From Streptacidiphilus rugosus AM-16 (GTDB lineage Bacteria; Actinomycetota; Actinomycetes; Streptomycetales; Streptomycetaceae): 64,000 bases of DNA. The translations under genes were made by a program, and so were the position numbers. Location: assembly GCF_000744655.1 (NCBI RefSeq), contig NZ_JQMJ01000004.1, positions 1,798,001-1,862,000 on the forward strand, read 5' to 3'. The notes beneath the pieces are model-generated. The model worked only from the letters and a program-made list of their open reading frames with translations, made no database searches and was not told where the DNA came from. Below are positions 8,291 to 16,578 of this stretch, piece by piece. How positions within the stretch are numbered: the stretch's first letter is position 1; every line of letters starts with the position of its first letter.

Positions 8291-8326
8291 GTTTGCTTGC
8301 CGCCCCCTGCCAGGAAGGCCGTTGTG

Positions 8327-9130
8327 GTGACCTCTTCCATCCCGCTGGACGCTGCGTCCGCGGGCGCCGACCGCACCGGTGGCGTCCAGTCGGTCGAGCG
8401 CGCCTTCCAGCTGCTCGAGGTCCTCGCCGAGGCGGGCGGGGTCAGCACCCTGAGCGATCTGGCGACGGTGTCCGGCCTGCCGATGCCGACCATCCACCGC
8501 CTGGTCCGCACGCTGGTCCAGCAGGGATATGTCCGTCAGGACACGGCTCGACGCTACACCTTGGGGCCGCGGCTGATCCGTCTCGGCGAGACGGCGGGTC
8601 GACTGCTGGGCAGTTGGGCCCGGCCGTTCCTCGGCGAGCTGATGGAGACCACGGGCGAGACGGCGAACCTCGCCGTCCTGGAGGCCGGCGAGGTCGTCTA
8701 CGTCGGCCAGGTGCCCTCGCGGCACTCGATGCGGATGTTCACCGAGGTCGGCCGCAGGGTGCAGCCGCACTGCACGGCCGTGGGCAAGGTCCTCCTCGCC
8801 CAGCTGCCGCGCACGGAGGCCCTGTCCGTCCTGGGCAACGGCCCGCTCCCGGCCCACACGGTGCACACGGTGACCTCCCCCGACGCGCTGCTCACGCAGT
8901 TCGAGGAGGCGCGGACCAGCGGCTACGCGGTGGACGACCAGGAGCAGGAGATCGGCGTCCGCTGCATCGCCGTCGTCGTCCCCGGCGCGCCCACTCCGAC
9001 CGCCCTCTCCATCTCCGGCCCCGAGGCCCGCGTCCGCGCCCTGGAATCCCGCGCCGGCGCCCGCGCGCTCATCCCGGAGATGCAGGAGATCGCCACCCGC
9101 CTCGGCACTGCGCTGGCCTCGAGCGGCTGA
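8327..9130 (+). CDS. IclR family regulator, AllR-like
   Basis: A 267-residue IclR regulator. The winged HTH (about 18-75, GGVQSVERAFQLLEVLAEAG through MPTIHRLVRTLVQQGYV) is followed by the effector domain (GETANLAVLEAGEVVYVGQV ... CTAVGKVLLA). I chose GTG 8327 because AGGAAGG (8312-8318) lies 8 bp ahead; GTG 8324 and TTG 8297 are also in frame. Divergent orientation from malate synthase and closeness to the urate genes match the Streptomyces AllR setting, in which an IclR repressor controls allantoin and glyoxylate genes and is released by a pathway intermediate. The AllR assignment is by context. Confidence 0.87.
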   Translation: MTSSIPLDAASAGADRTGGVQSVERAFQLLEVLAEAGGVSTLSDLATVSGLPMPTIHRLVRTLVQQGYVRQDTARRYTLGPRLIRLGETAGRLLGSWARPFLGELMETTGETANLAVLEAGEVVYVGQVPSRHSMRMFTEVGRRVQPHCTAVGKVLLAQLPRTEALSVLGNGPLPAHTVHTVTSPDALLTQFEEARTSGYAVDDQEQEIGVRCIAVVVPGAPTPTALSISGPEARVRALESRAGARALIPEMQEIATRLGTALASSG

Positions 9131-9186
9131 CCCGATCTGCGCCTCCGGCGCGCGAGCGGGTTCACGCGCTTCGCGACGGCGAGCCA

Positions 9187-9311
9187 GTTGCACCGTCCAG
9201 GGGCGCGGGGAACTGCGCGGGGAACCACCCGGTGCGGATGGCCCTGCACGCTCGGGGACTCAGGCCGTGGGTGGCTTGTCGCGCAGTTCCCCGCGCCCCT
9301 GATAGTGCAAC
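9187..9311. repeat. Streptomyces-type inverted repeat element, copy 1
   Basis: A 125 bp element with outer arms GTTGCAC/GTGCAAC and 21 bp inner arms (9199-9219 and 9280-9300) built on GGGGCGCGGGGAACTGCGC. The same core recurs at 14046-14163. This motif is very common and intergenic in Streptomyces genomes. Here it lies between the convergent IclR and MobA-like genes and contains the MobA-like stop codon, so it probably works as a bidirectional terminator and supplies the last residues of that protein. Confidence 0.88.
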
Positions 9312-9937
9312 GAACCCTCTGCGGTGACCTGGCGCACCCGCGCGCCGGAAGCGCGCAGTTCCTCGCGCCCCTGGCGAAGCGCGGCGAACTGTTCCGGGGT
9401 GTCGACGTCGTCCGGGGTGGCCACGTCGCCGCATTCGACGAGGTGCAGATCCGCCGCGTGCGCACGCAACAGCGCACGCGCGCCGGCGTCGCCCACCGCG
9501 CCCTCCCGTGCCTCGGCGAGATAGCGCGCGCCGATGTAGACCGGATGCCCCCGCTCCCCCGCGTAGCTCGCCGCGGCCAGCTCCGCGCCGGAGCGCAGCA
9601 CGCGGGAGACCGCCTCCGGCGTGACGCCGGGGGTGTCCACGAGGCCGATCAGCACGCCGGGGGCGTCCACGCCGGTGAGGCCCAGCCGCAGCGAGGAACC
9701 CATGCCCGACGCCCAGTCCACGTTGACCAGGACCTCCGCGTCCCCCAGCTCCGCCGTCCGCAGGACCTCCGCCGACGCGGCGCCCAGCACCAACCGGATC
9801 CGCTCGCAGCCGCCGGCCCGCAGCACGCCCAGCGCGTGCTCCACCATCGGCCGCCCGCGGTAGGGCAGCAGGGCCTTGGGGCGATTGCCCAGGCGGCGAC
9901 CGCCCCCCGCCGCCAGCAGGAGTCCCAGAGCGTCCAT
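9260..9937 (-). CDS. MobA/MocA-like nucleotidyltransferase
   Basis: A 225-residue NTP transferase of the molybdopterin guanylyl/cytidylyltransferase type. The N-terminal nucleotide-binding loop LLLAAGGGRRLGNRPKALLP and later VNVDWASGMGSSL and GLVDTPGVTPEAV match the MobA fold. Such proteins attach GMP or CMP to the molybdenum cofactor, and divergent moaA (MoCo step 1) supports that. The distantly related coenzyme F420 guanylyltransferase is less likely. The stop codon and about the last 17 codons (after SLHYQ) fall inside the inverted repeat at 9187-9311, so the C-terminus is repeat-derived and the original 3' end may have been replaced. Confidence 0.83.
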   Translation of the reverse strand: MDALGLLLAAGGGRRLGNRPKALLPYRGRPMVEHALGVLRAGGCERIRLVLGAASAEVLRTAELGDAEVLVNVDWASGMGSSLRLGLTGVDAPGVLIGLVDTPGVTPEAVSRVLRSGAELAAASYAGERGHPVYIGARYLAEAREGAVGDAGARALLRAHAADLHLVECGDVATPDDVDTPEQFAALRQGREELRASGARVRQVTAEGSLHYQGRGELRDKPPTA

Positions 9938-10035
9938 GACTCAAGCATGGCGAAGAAACCGGGGCCCTGGCCTTGGATGAATGCACAAGGCGCCTGCCCG
10001 GCGCCCTCGCGTTCACCGGGCCTTCACCCGCTGGA

Positions 10036-10049
10036 CCGGAGCGCTCCGG
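10036..10049. promoter_or_regulatory. Perfect 14 bp palindrome upstream of moaA
   Basis: CCGGAGCGCTCCGG is a perfect palindrome ending 18 bp before the moaA ATG. It could be an operator or a short 5' hairpin; nothing links it to a known regulator. Confidence 0.3.
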
Positions 10050-10067
10050 CCCGGTTCTACTGGCACG

Positions 10068-11090
10068 ATGCCGCGCACTACCCACCCCGCCCCGCTGCTG
10101 GACCGGTTCGGCCGCGTCCACACCGACCTGCGGGTCTCCCTCACCGACCGCTGCAACCTGCGCTGCACGTACTGCATGCCGGCCGAGGGACTGGACTGGC
10201 TGCCCAAGCCCGACCTGCTCACCGACGAGGAGCTGATGCGTCTGGTCCGGATCGCGACCACCGGGCTCGGCATCCGCTCGCTCCGGCTGACCGGCGGCGA
10301 GCCGCTGCTGCGGCGCGGACTGCCGGACCTGATCGCCGGCTTCGCCTCGCTGCCTGACGCGCCGGAGCTGTCACTGACCACCAACGGCATCGGCCTCGCC
10401 CGCCAGGCGGACGCCCTGCGCGCGGCGGGCCTGCACCGGGTCAACGTCAGCCTGGACACGCTGCGGCCCGAGCGCTTCCGCGCCCTCACCCGCCGCGACC
10501 GGCTCGCGGACGTGCTCGACGGGCTCGCCGCGGCCAAGCGCGCCGGCCTCGACCCGGTGAAGGTCAACGCCGTGCCGGTGCGCGGCGTCAACGACGACGA
10601 GCTGACCGAGCTCACGGCGTGGGCGGTCGAGCACGGTTACCGGCTGCGCTTCATCGAGTCGATGCCGCTGGACGCCCAGGGCGCCTGGGACCGCGAGCGG
10701 ATGGTGACGGCCGACGAGATCCTGGCCGCGCTCGGCCGCGTCTTCACGCTGGAACCGGTGGCCCGCGCCGACGCGGGGCGCGACGCGAACGCCCCCGCCG
10801 AGCAGTGGCGGATCGCCGGCACGGACGCGGTGGTCGGCGTGATCGCCAGCGTGACGCGACCCTTCTGCGGCGGCTGCGACCGGGTCAGGCTCACCGCGGA
10901 CGGACAACTGCGCAACTGCCTCTTCGCCACCGAGGAGTCGGACCTGCGCGCCCTGCTGCGCGGCGGCGCGGACGACGAGGCGATCGAGTCCGCCTGGCGC
11001 TCCTGCATCGCCGGCAAGGGCCCCGGCCATGCCATCAACAGCGCCGACTTCCGCCGCCCCGAGCGCCCCATGTCCGCCATCGGCGGGTGA
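10068..11090 (+). CDS. moaA: GTP 3',8-cyclase MoaA
   Basis: Radical SAM enzyme that converts GTP to 3',8-cyclo-GTP, the first step of molybdenum cofactor synthesis. It has 340 residues from ATG 10068. The radical-SAM cluster CNLRCTYC is at residues 29-36, with the SAM motif TGGEPLL downstream. The C-terminal second cluster has FCGGCDRVR ... RNCLF, and the protein ends in Gly-Gly, which MoaA needs for activation. No clear Shine-Dalgarno sequence precedes the ATG, so a leaderless message is likely. The frame stays open upstream to 9981, but that extension is Arg/Pro-rich and unlike MoaA. The MobA-like gene is divergent. Confidence 0.96.
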   Translation: MPRTTHPAPLLDRFGRVHTDLRVSLTDRCNLRCTYCMPAEGLDWLPKPDLLTDEELMRLVRIATTGLGIRSLRLTGGEPLLRRGLPDLIAGFASLPDAPELSLTTNGIGLARQADALRAAGLHRVNVSLDTLRPERFRALTRRDRLADVLDGLAAAKRAGLDPVKVNAVPVRGVNDDELTELTAWAVEHGYRLRFIESMPLDAQGAWDRERMVTADEILAALGRVFTLEPVARADAGRDANAPAEQWRIAGTDAVVGVIASVTRPFCGGCDRVRLTADGQLRNCLFATEESDLRALLRGGADDEAIESAWRSCIAGKGPGHAINSADFRRPERPMSAIGG

Positions 11091-11285
11091 GAGCGGTCCG
11101 GCGCGGCCCCCGGTGATCGGGTCCCGGCCGGAAACAGACACCGATTCGCATTCCGCTTGCCGGAAGGATCGGGGAGCATGGAACCCTGGGCGCACGGCGT
11201 GCGTAGTCTCAGGAGACGGCACTCCGGGAGCCGGTCGCCATGCTGCCGGTCGACCGGAGCCCCCGAAAGAAGTGGACGGTCCCTC

Positions 11286-12065
11286 ATGTCAGGTTCACCC
11301 AAGCCCGTCCGCTGTCCCTCCTGCCGCAGGGAGCACGCGTATGAACCGCCGGTGTTCCCCTGCCCGTGCGGCGCCGCGCTGAAGATCCCGCTGCTGCAGG
11401 GCGGAGTGCCGGTGCAGGTGCGCTTCCGGTCGTGGGAGGACTCCTGGCTCAGCATGCGCTGCCCGTCCTGCGGGCGCTCCGAGCAGTGGCCGCAGCCCGA
11501 GTTCACCTGCGGCTGCGGGGCGACGGTGCGACTGCCCGTGGACACCGCGCGGCGGCCTCAGCCGGTCGGCGGGCAGCTCCCGCCGGTCGCACCGGTCCAG
11601 CCGGTGCGGCCCGCGGCGCAGGGGATCGCGCCGGTGCAGGCCGCCCAGCCCGGCCAGCCGCCACGGGCGCTCGCCCGCAAGCCGTTCCTGCCGCATCCGG
11701 TGCGGACCTCGGACGACGCCGTGCTGGCCGCCGCCCGCTATCTGGAATGGCTGGGCTTCGGCGAGCTGGAGGTCTCCGACTCGCAGGACCGCGAGGGCGT
11801 CTGCCTGCTCGGCCCGACGATCGTGGCCCAGGTGGACACCTGGACCGAACCGGCCGATCTGCGGGCGGTGGAGTGCCTCTGGCTGAACACCCTGCACGGT
11901 GACGAACTGCTTCCGGCGATGTTCACTCTCGCGGGTTATTCGCTCGAAGCCCGCAACAGGGCGGACCAGTTGCTCGTTGCGCTCTTCGAGCTCGATCTCA
12001 CCGGCATGCCGCAGGCGGTGAACACCGCCGCCAGGGAGCTGGTCCGCAACTCCTCGCGTCCATGA
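11286..12065 (+). CDS. Zinc-ribbon protein with degenerate Mrr-like endonuclease domain
   Basis: A 259-residue protein not assigned to a named family. The N-terminus has two CxxC/CxC ribbons (Cys10, 13, 26, 28 and Cys59, 62, 75, 77), then a Pro/Gln-rich linker (about 85-135). The C-terminal domain (about 140-245) follows the order of Mrr-type PD-(D/E)xK nucleases: AARYLEWLGF, a short beta-strand pair, IVAQVD, AMFTLAGYSLEARNRADQ, VALFELDLTG. In active Mrr domains the central strand reads QVK or EAK; here the lysine is Asp184, so cleavage is doubtful. It could bind nucleic acid without cutting. Start ATG 11286 follows GAAAGAAG. Function unknown. Confidence 0.72.
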   Translation: MSGSPKPVRCPSCRREHAYEPPVFPCPCGAALKIPLLQGGVPVQVRFRSWEDSWLSMRCPSCGRSEQWPQPEFTCGCGATVRLPVDTARRPQPVGGQLPPVAPVQPVRPAAQGIAPVQAAQPGQPPRALARKPFLPHPVRTSDDAVLAAARYLEWLGFGELEVSDSQDREGVCLLGPTIVAQVDTWTEPADLRAVECLWLNTLHGDELLPAMFTLAGYSLEARNRADQLLVALFELDLTGMPQAVNTAARELVRNSSRP

Positions 12066-12154
12066 TCTGGCGCGCCCCGCCGCCCGCGTGTTGAATGACC
12101 GTCACCGAGGGCGACCAATGGCGGCCGACGACGGTTGCAGTGAGGGGCGGTGGC

Positions 12155-12922
12155 GTGTCCTTGTCCGAGCGGACAGCGGAGCAGCCGGCGACAGGGGGTA
12201 GGACGGGCTCCGGTTGGGGCCCGGGAACGGACGAGCAGGTCTGGCTGCTGCGCTCACGCGGCTGCTGGCAGCCGGCCGCGGCGCTCCTCGGCGAGGGACC
12301 GGACGCCGCCGTCGAACGGGCGGAGCTGCTGATCGAGGCGGCCTTCTTCACCGGCCGCGGCTGGGACGACGCGGAGGCCGCGCTGCGCGCCGCCGAGGCC
12401 CTGGTCACCAACAACAGCCAGCGCGCGGCCACGTCCTGTGCCCGCGGCTTCCTCGCCTACGGCGCGACGGTGATGAAGGTCCACGACCGGCTGGACGAGG
12501 CCCAGGCCGCGCTCGGCCGCGCCTCGGCGCTGCTGCCGCCGGACGACCCGGCCCGCCCGCTGCTGGACTTCCGCCGCGGTCTGATCGCCCACGCGCTGCT
12601 GGGCGACGCGACCGCGGGCCGCGCGGCCTACCGCCGCGCCCACGCGGGGGCCGAGCAGCAGCAGGACGCGCACCTGCTCTCCTACACCTGGCGGCACCTG
12701 GCCTCGATCGCCCAGGAGGACGGCAACGTGGCCGGTGCGCGGCACGGCTACGCCGAGTCCCTGCGCCTGCGCGAGCAGACCGGCTTCGCGATCGGCATCG
12801 CCCCGGCACTGGCCACGCTGGCGGAGGTCTCCCCGGCGCCGGAGGCCGCGCAGCTGCGGGCGGAGGCGCGTCGCCTGGTCACGGCGTTCGCGGGCACGCC
12901 GTTCTGGCTCGTGCTGGACTGA
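12155..12922 (+). CDS. TPR-like repeat protein of unknown function
   Basis: A 255-residue soluble protein from GTG 12155, chosen because GAGGGGCGG precedes it; an in-frame ATG at 12095 has no ribosome-binding site. Alanine-rich helical pairs repeat through residues 50-240, with TPR-like spacing: WDDAEAALRAAEALV, LDEAQAALGRASALLPPDD, AGRAAYRRAHAGAEQQ, and GARHGYAESLRLREQTG. This pattern suggests a protein-protein interaction scaffold. There is no DNA-binding or catalytic domain. It follows the zinc-ribbon gene by 89 bp and precedes the DUF2637 gene on the same strand; no pathway can be assigned. Confidence 0.72.
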   Translation: MSLSERTAEQPATGGRTGSGWGPGTDEQVWLLRSRGCWQPAAALLGEGPDAAVERAELLIEAAFFTGRGWDDAEAALRAAEALVTNNSQRAATSCARGFLAYGATVMKVHDRLDEAQAALGRASALLPPDDPARPLLDFRRGLIAHALLGDATAGRAAYRRAHAGAEQQQDAHLLSYTWRHLASIAQEDGNVAGARHGYAESLRLREQTGFAIGIAPALATLAEVSPAPEAAQLRAEARRLVTAFAGTPFWLVLD

Positions 12923-12935
12923 GGCCGGTCACTCA

Positions 12936-12950
12936 ATCAGATGATCTGAT
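12936..12950. promoter_or_regulatory. A/T-rich palindrome upstream of the DUF2637 gene
   Basis: ATCAGAT-G-ATCTGAT is a perfect 7+7 bp inverted repeat 130 bp before the DUF2637 start, in an unusually A/T-rich patch. It looks like a binding site for a small HTH dimer such as GntR or MarR type. No regulator is assigned. Confidence 0.4.
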
Positions 12951-13079
12951 ACGGCAGTTGCCAATCATCACCCGTCCTGGTGTATCCGTCCCAAAACCAC
13001 ACGATCGTCTCTCCCGCTCCGTAAGGATGGATCCGCCTCGGGCGCCTGCCGGGGCGAGAGCGGGAGGAGACGGGCGACG

Positions 13080-14018
13080 ATGAGATTGAGCGACAGCACA
13101 CTGGGGTGGTTCCTCGCCCTCACGGCGATGCTGCTGGTGGTGGCCGTCCTGCTGGTCGTGCTGCGCGCCCGGCTGGGCCGCGCCCGGGTCGGCGACAGCT
13201 GGGAGCGCAGTGAGGAGCGCCGCCGGCGCAAGGAGACGGTCTACGGCTCCGCCTCGTACCTGCTGCTCTTCTGCTGCGCGGCGGTGGCCGGCGCGCTGTC
13301 CTTCCACGGCCTGGTCGGCTTCGGCCTGCAGAACCTCGGGCTCTCAGGGGGCTGGGAGTACCTGGTGCCCTTCGGGCTGGACGGCGCGGCGATGTTCTGC
13401 TCGGTCCTGGCCGTGCGCGAGGCCAGCCACGGCGACGCGGCGCTCGGCTCCCGCAGCCTGGTCTGGCTCTTCGCGGCGGCCTCGGCCTGGTTCAACTGGG
13501 TCCACGCCCCGCGCGGCATCGACCACCACGGCGCTCCGCAGTTCTTCGCTGGCATGTCGCTCTCGGCGGCGATCCTCTTCGACCGCGCGCTCAAGCAGAC
13601 CCGCAAGGCGGCGCTGCGCGAGCAGGGCCTGGTGCCGCGGCCGCTGCCGCAGATCCGGGTCGTCCGCTGGCTCCGCGCACCGCGCGAGACGTACGCGGCC
13701 TGGTCGCTGATGCTGCTGGAGAACGTCCGCAGTCTGGACGAGGCGGTGGACGAGGTCCGCGAGGACAAGCGCGCCCGCCTGCGGGAGCGCGGCCACCCCC
13801 AGCCCCTCCGCGCGCTGGGCGGCTCCCGCCGCGTGCCCCAGCTCCCCCGCCCTTCGCCTGCGGCGCGCGACGCCGGCCCCGGGGAGCCTGCGATAGGGGC
13901 CGCCCCGGACCGCGTCTTCGACCTGACGGCCGAGGACGACACCGTCACCCTCCCCCGCGCCAGCGCCTGGGACTCCCTGGAACAGAAGCTCAAGGACCTC
14001 GAGAAGCTCTACGGCTGA
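13080..14018 (+). CDS. DUF2637 membrane protein
   Basis: A 312-residue protein with an N-terminal signal-anchor (about 8-28) followed by a DUF2637 block of hydrophobic segments (about 58-80, 93-112, 125-142, 155-170). The family signature is visible: LSFHGLVGFG, LVPFGLDGAAMFCSVLAVRE and SAWFNWVHAPRG. A charged cytoplasmic tail (about 175-312) contains VRWLRAPRETYAAWSLML and ends in an acidic stretch and amphipathic helix. DUF2637 proteins are widespread in actinomycetes and also occur on conjugative elements as Spd-like proteins, but no transfer genes are nearby. GGGAGGAG at 13061-13068 supports the ATG. It converges on the phosphatase at 14164 across an inverted repeat. Confidence 0.85.
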   Translation: MRLSDSTLGWFLALTAMLLVVAVLLVVLRARLGRARVGDSWERSEERRRRKETVYGSASYLLLFCCAAVAGALSFHGLVGFGLQNLGLSGGWEYLVPFGLDGAAMFCSVLAVREASHGDAALGSRSLVWLFAAASAWFNWVHAPRGIDHHGAPQFFAGMSLSAAILFDRALKQTRKAALREQGLVPRPLPQIRVVRWLRAPRETYAAWSLMLLENVRSLDEAVDEVREDKRARLRERGHPQPLRALGGSRRVPQLPRPSPAARDAGPGEPAIGAAPDRVFDLTAEDDTVTLPRASAWDSLEQKLKDLEKLYG

Positions 14019-14045
14019 CGGTTGCCTGCACAGCGACAGGTAGTT

Positions 14046-14163
14046 GCCCCGTCAGGGGCGCGGGGAACTGCGCGCCAAGCCACTGACATGCAGATGGTCT
14101 CAACGCGCAGGGCCATCCGCACAGGGTGGTCGCTCGCGCAGTTCCCCGCGCCCCTGACGGGGC
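14046..14163. repeat. Streptomyces-type inverted repeat element, copy 2
   Basis: A 118 bp element with perfect 29 bp terminal inverted repeats (14046-14074 and 14135-14163) containing the GGGGCGCGGGGAACTGCGC core shared with 9187-9311. The inner 60 bp also resembles copy 1. It begins 27 bp after the DUF2637 stop and ends at the base before the phosphatase stop codon, filling the gap between convergent genes. A terminator role is likely. Confidence 0.92.
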
Positions 14164-16311
14164 TCAGGCGGCGTCGGAGAGCAGTTCGAACCACATGCGC
14201 TTGCCGCTGCCGTTCGGGTCCACGCCCCACGCGTCGCTGAGGGCTTCGACCAGCATCAGGCCGCGGCCCGAGGACGCCTGCTCGCCAGGCGTCCGGCGCT
14301 TGGGCCACTGGTCGGACTCGTCCTCGACCTCGATCCGGAGGCGGGCCTGGCCGGAGTCCGCGTCGCGGAACAGGCGGGCGGTGAGCATCGCGTCGCGGTC
14401 GGTGTGGACGAGGGCGTTGGTGACCAGCTCGGAGGCCAGCAATTCCACTGTGTCGGTGAGGTCGCCCACGCCCCAGCGGCGCACCGCGTCCCGCAGCTCG
14501 GCGCGGACCTCCGCGATCCGCGCGAGGTCGGCCTGGCCGATCCTGCGGCGCAACTGCTCCCGCGGGCGGGTGTCCGCCGGGCCCTCCCAGCGCAGCAGCA
14601 GCAGGGCGATGTCGTCGTCGCGCTCGTGGCTGTCCGCCGCCGCGCGGGCGACGCGGTCGGCCAGTGCGCCGAGGTCCCGGTCCTCGCCGGCCACGAAGAC
14701 CCGGCGCAGCCGTTCCATTCCCTCGTCCAGGTCCACCCGGCGCGTCTCGACCAGTCCGTCCGTGCAGAGCAACAGGATCTCGCCGGGGTCGAGCGTGAAG
14801 CGGCTGACCGGGTACTCCTGCTCGGGATCGACGCCCAGCGGCAGGCCGCCGTCGATGTGCTGGACGGCCGCGCTGCCGTCCGCCCGGCGGACCAGCGGGT
14901 TGAGGTGGCCCGCCCGGACCGCGTAGACGACGCCGTAGTCGACGTTCACCTCCGCGTACAGGCAGGTGGCGAAGTGCCCGGTGTCCAGGTCCGCGAGGAA
15001 GCGCGAGGCGCGGGTCATCACCGCGGCCGGCGGGTGGCCCTCCGCCGCGTAGGCGCGCAGCGCGATCCGCAGCTGGCCCATGACTCCGGCCGCGTGCACG
15101 TCGTGGCCCTGGACGTCGCCGATGACGACGCCGACGTGGCCGCTGGGGAGGGGGACGACGTCGTACCAGTCGCCGCCGATCTGCAGACCGGTGCCGGCCG
15201 GCAGGTAGCGGGCGACGGTGTCGAAGCCCGCCACGGGCGGGACCCGGCGCGGCAGCAGCACCCGCTGCAGGCCCGCGGCCAGCTCGTGTTCGGCGTCGTG
15301 CAGCCGGGCCCGCGCCAGCGACTGGCCGACCATGCCGCCCAGCGTGCTCAGCAGCGTCCGCTCCTCGTAGTCGAGGGCACGGTTCTCGTCGAAGCTGACC
15401 AGGCAGACGCCGATCGGTCTGCCGCTGGCGACCAGCGGCAGGAAGGCCCAGGCATGCCGCGGGTGGCCCATCACGGGGGGCCAGGCCACGGGGAACCGCT
15501 GCCGGTACTCGTCCTGGCTGGCGAGGAACACCGGTGTGCGGGTCCGCAGCGCGAGCGCCGCTGGGTGGTCGGCGTCGAGCGGCACGTGGTCGTGCGGGGG
15601 GCGGGACTCGCCGTCGTAGCCCGAGGCGGCCAGGATCTGGATCCGGCCGTTCTCCAGAACCGCCAGCACCAGCCCGTCCGGCGGGATGCCGGGCAGCGGG
15701 AGTTCGGTGAAGACGCGGGCGACGTCGGCCGTGGTGACGGCCTCGGACAGGGCCTTGGCGGCCTCACGGATGAACAGCGTACGGTCCTCGCGGACCGTCG
15801 CCGCCTGGTCGGCACGGCGGCGCTTGTGCAGTTCGACGGTCGCGTCCCAGACGAAGCCGACCATACGGGCCGGCCGGCCCCGCTCGTCGGCGAGCACCCG
15901 GCCGCGGAAGCGGACGGCGTGCATCTCTCCGCTGGGGAAGACGGTGCGGTAGTAGGCGCCGCACTGGCCGAGCTCGGCGACGGCGCGCTCGACCCTGCGC
16001 CGCACGACGGGTGCGTCCTCCGGGTGCAGCAGTGCCAGGAACTGCTCGGAGGTGATCGACGGCTCCCCGTCGGGCCCGGCCGCGGCTCTGGCGGCGGCGC
16101 CGACCGGGGTACGGCTCGCGGCGAGCTCCTCCAGCCCGAGGATCACCAGCGCGCGGTCGTCGCAGACCAGCCGGTCGGATCGGATGTCCCAGTCCCAGGA
16201 GCCGATGCCGTTGGCCGCCATCGCCGGCTCCAGCCAGTCAGGCGCCTGGCTCTGCTGCGGCGGGCGGTGCGCGGGTTGCGGGAGCCGCGGCGGCTGCGGC
16301 CTTGGCGCCAT
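14164..16311 (-). CDS. SpoIIE-type serine phosphatase with PAS, GAF and anti-sigma kinase domains
   Basis: A 715-residue signalling protein. After a Pro/Gln-rich start comes a PAS-like domain (about 40-175, WDWDIRSDRLVCDDRALVIL), a GAF domain (about 190-345) and a SpoIIE/PP2C phosphatase (about 355-570). The phosphatase has QIGGDWYDVVPLPSG, VIGDVQGHD and LLLCTDGLVETR, keeping the metal-binding aspartates. The chain ends with an RsbW-like HATPase (about 590-715, ELVTNALVHT, GRGLMLVEALSDAWGV). It would dephosphorylate an anti-anti-sigma factor and bind or phosphorylate partners in response to a GAF/PAS signal. AGGAGAACG immediately precedes ATG 16311, which decides this start over an open upstream extension. 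Partner genes are not adjacent. Confidence 0.9.
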   Translation of the reverse strand: MAPRPQPPRLPQPAHRPPQQSQAPDWLEPAMAANGIGSWDWDIRSDRLVCDDRALVILGLEELAASRTPVGAAARAAAGPDGEPSITSEQFLALLHPEDAPVVRRRVERAVAELGQCGAYYRTVFPSGEMHAVRFRGRVLADERGRPARMVGFVWDATVELHKRRRADQAATVREDRTLFIREAAKALSEAVTTADVARVFTELPLPGIPPDGLVLAVLENGRIQILAASGYDGESRPPHDHVPLDADHPAALALRTRTPVFLASQDEYRQRFPVAWPPVMGHPRHAWAFLPLVASGRPIGVCLVSFDENRALDYEERTLLSTLGGMVGQSLARARLHDAEHELAAGLQRVLLPRRVPPVAGFDTVARYLPAGTGLQIGGDWYDVVPLPSGHVGVVIGDVQGHDVHAAGVMGQLRIALRAYAAEGHPPAAVMTRASRFLADLDTGHFATCLYAEVNVDYGVVYAVRAGHLNPLVRRADGSAAVQHIDGGLPLGVDPEQEYPVSRFTLDPGEILLLCTDGLVETRRVDLDEGMERLRRVFVAGEDRDLGALADRVARAAADSHERDDDIALLLLRWEGPADTRPREQLRRRIGQADLARIAEVRAELRDAVRRWGVGDLTDTVELLASELVTNALVHTDRDAMLTARLFRDADSGQARLRIEVEDESDQWPKRRTPGEQASSGRGLMLVEALSDAWGVDPNGSGKRMWFELLSDAA

Positions 16312-16509
16312 CGTTCTCCTGCCCTGCGTGGTGCGCAGTCGTGCGGTGCCCGCTCTCTCCCTGATGGGAGCGGTGCGCGGGCGATCTGGGGTGTATTTCC
16401 GGACTTCATCCTGTCCGATGAAATGCCTGGCGGCAATGGAGGCTCGCCCTCCCGTTCCACTCCGGAGGGTCACCGAAGGATTGCCGAGCGATCACGGAAC
16501 CATCACGAA

Positions 16510-16535
16510 GCCCCGAACGTCGGGACCTTCGGGGC
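16510..16535 (+). promoter_or_regulatory. 5' hairpin in the galE leader
   Basis: GCCCCGAA (16510-16517) pairs perfectly with TTCGGGGC (16528-16535) across a 10 nt loop, 43 bp before the galE start. It could be a leader hairpin or an operator; no match to a known riboswitch was seen. Confidence 0.3.
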
Positions 16536-16578
16536 GTCGACGCGACGTCCTCAGGTCGGCGGAGGGGAAGAAAATCCC

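Noticed and set aside
8297-8326. TTG 8297 as start of the IclR regulator
   Set aside because: It overlaps the candidate operator region's edge and lacks a ribosome-binding site; GTG 8327 has AGGAAGG 8 bp ahead.
9981-10067. N-terminal extension of MoaA to 9981
   Set aside because: The extra residues are Arg/Pro-rich and fall on a promoter-like palindrome; MoaA homologues start close to the LDRFGRVHTDLRVS segment.
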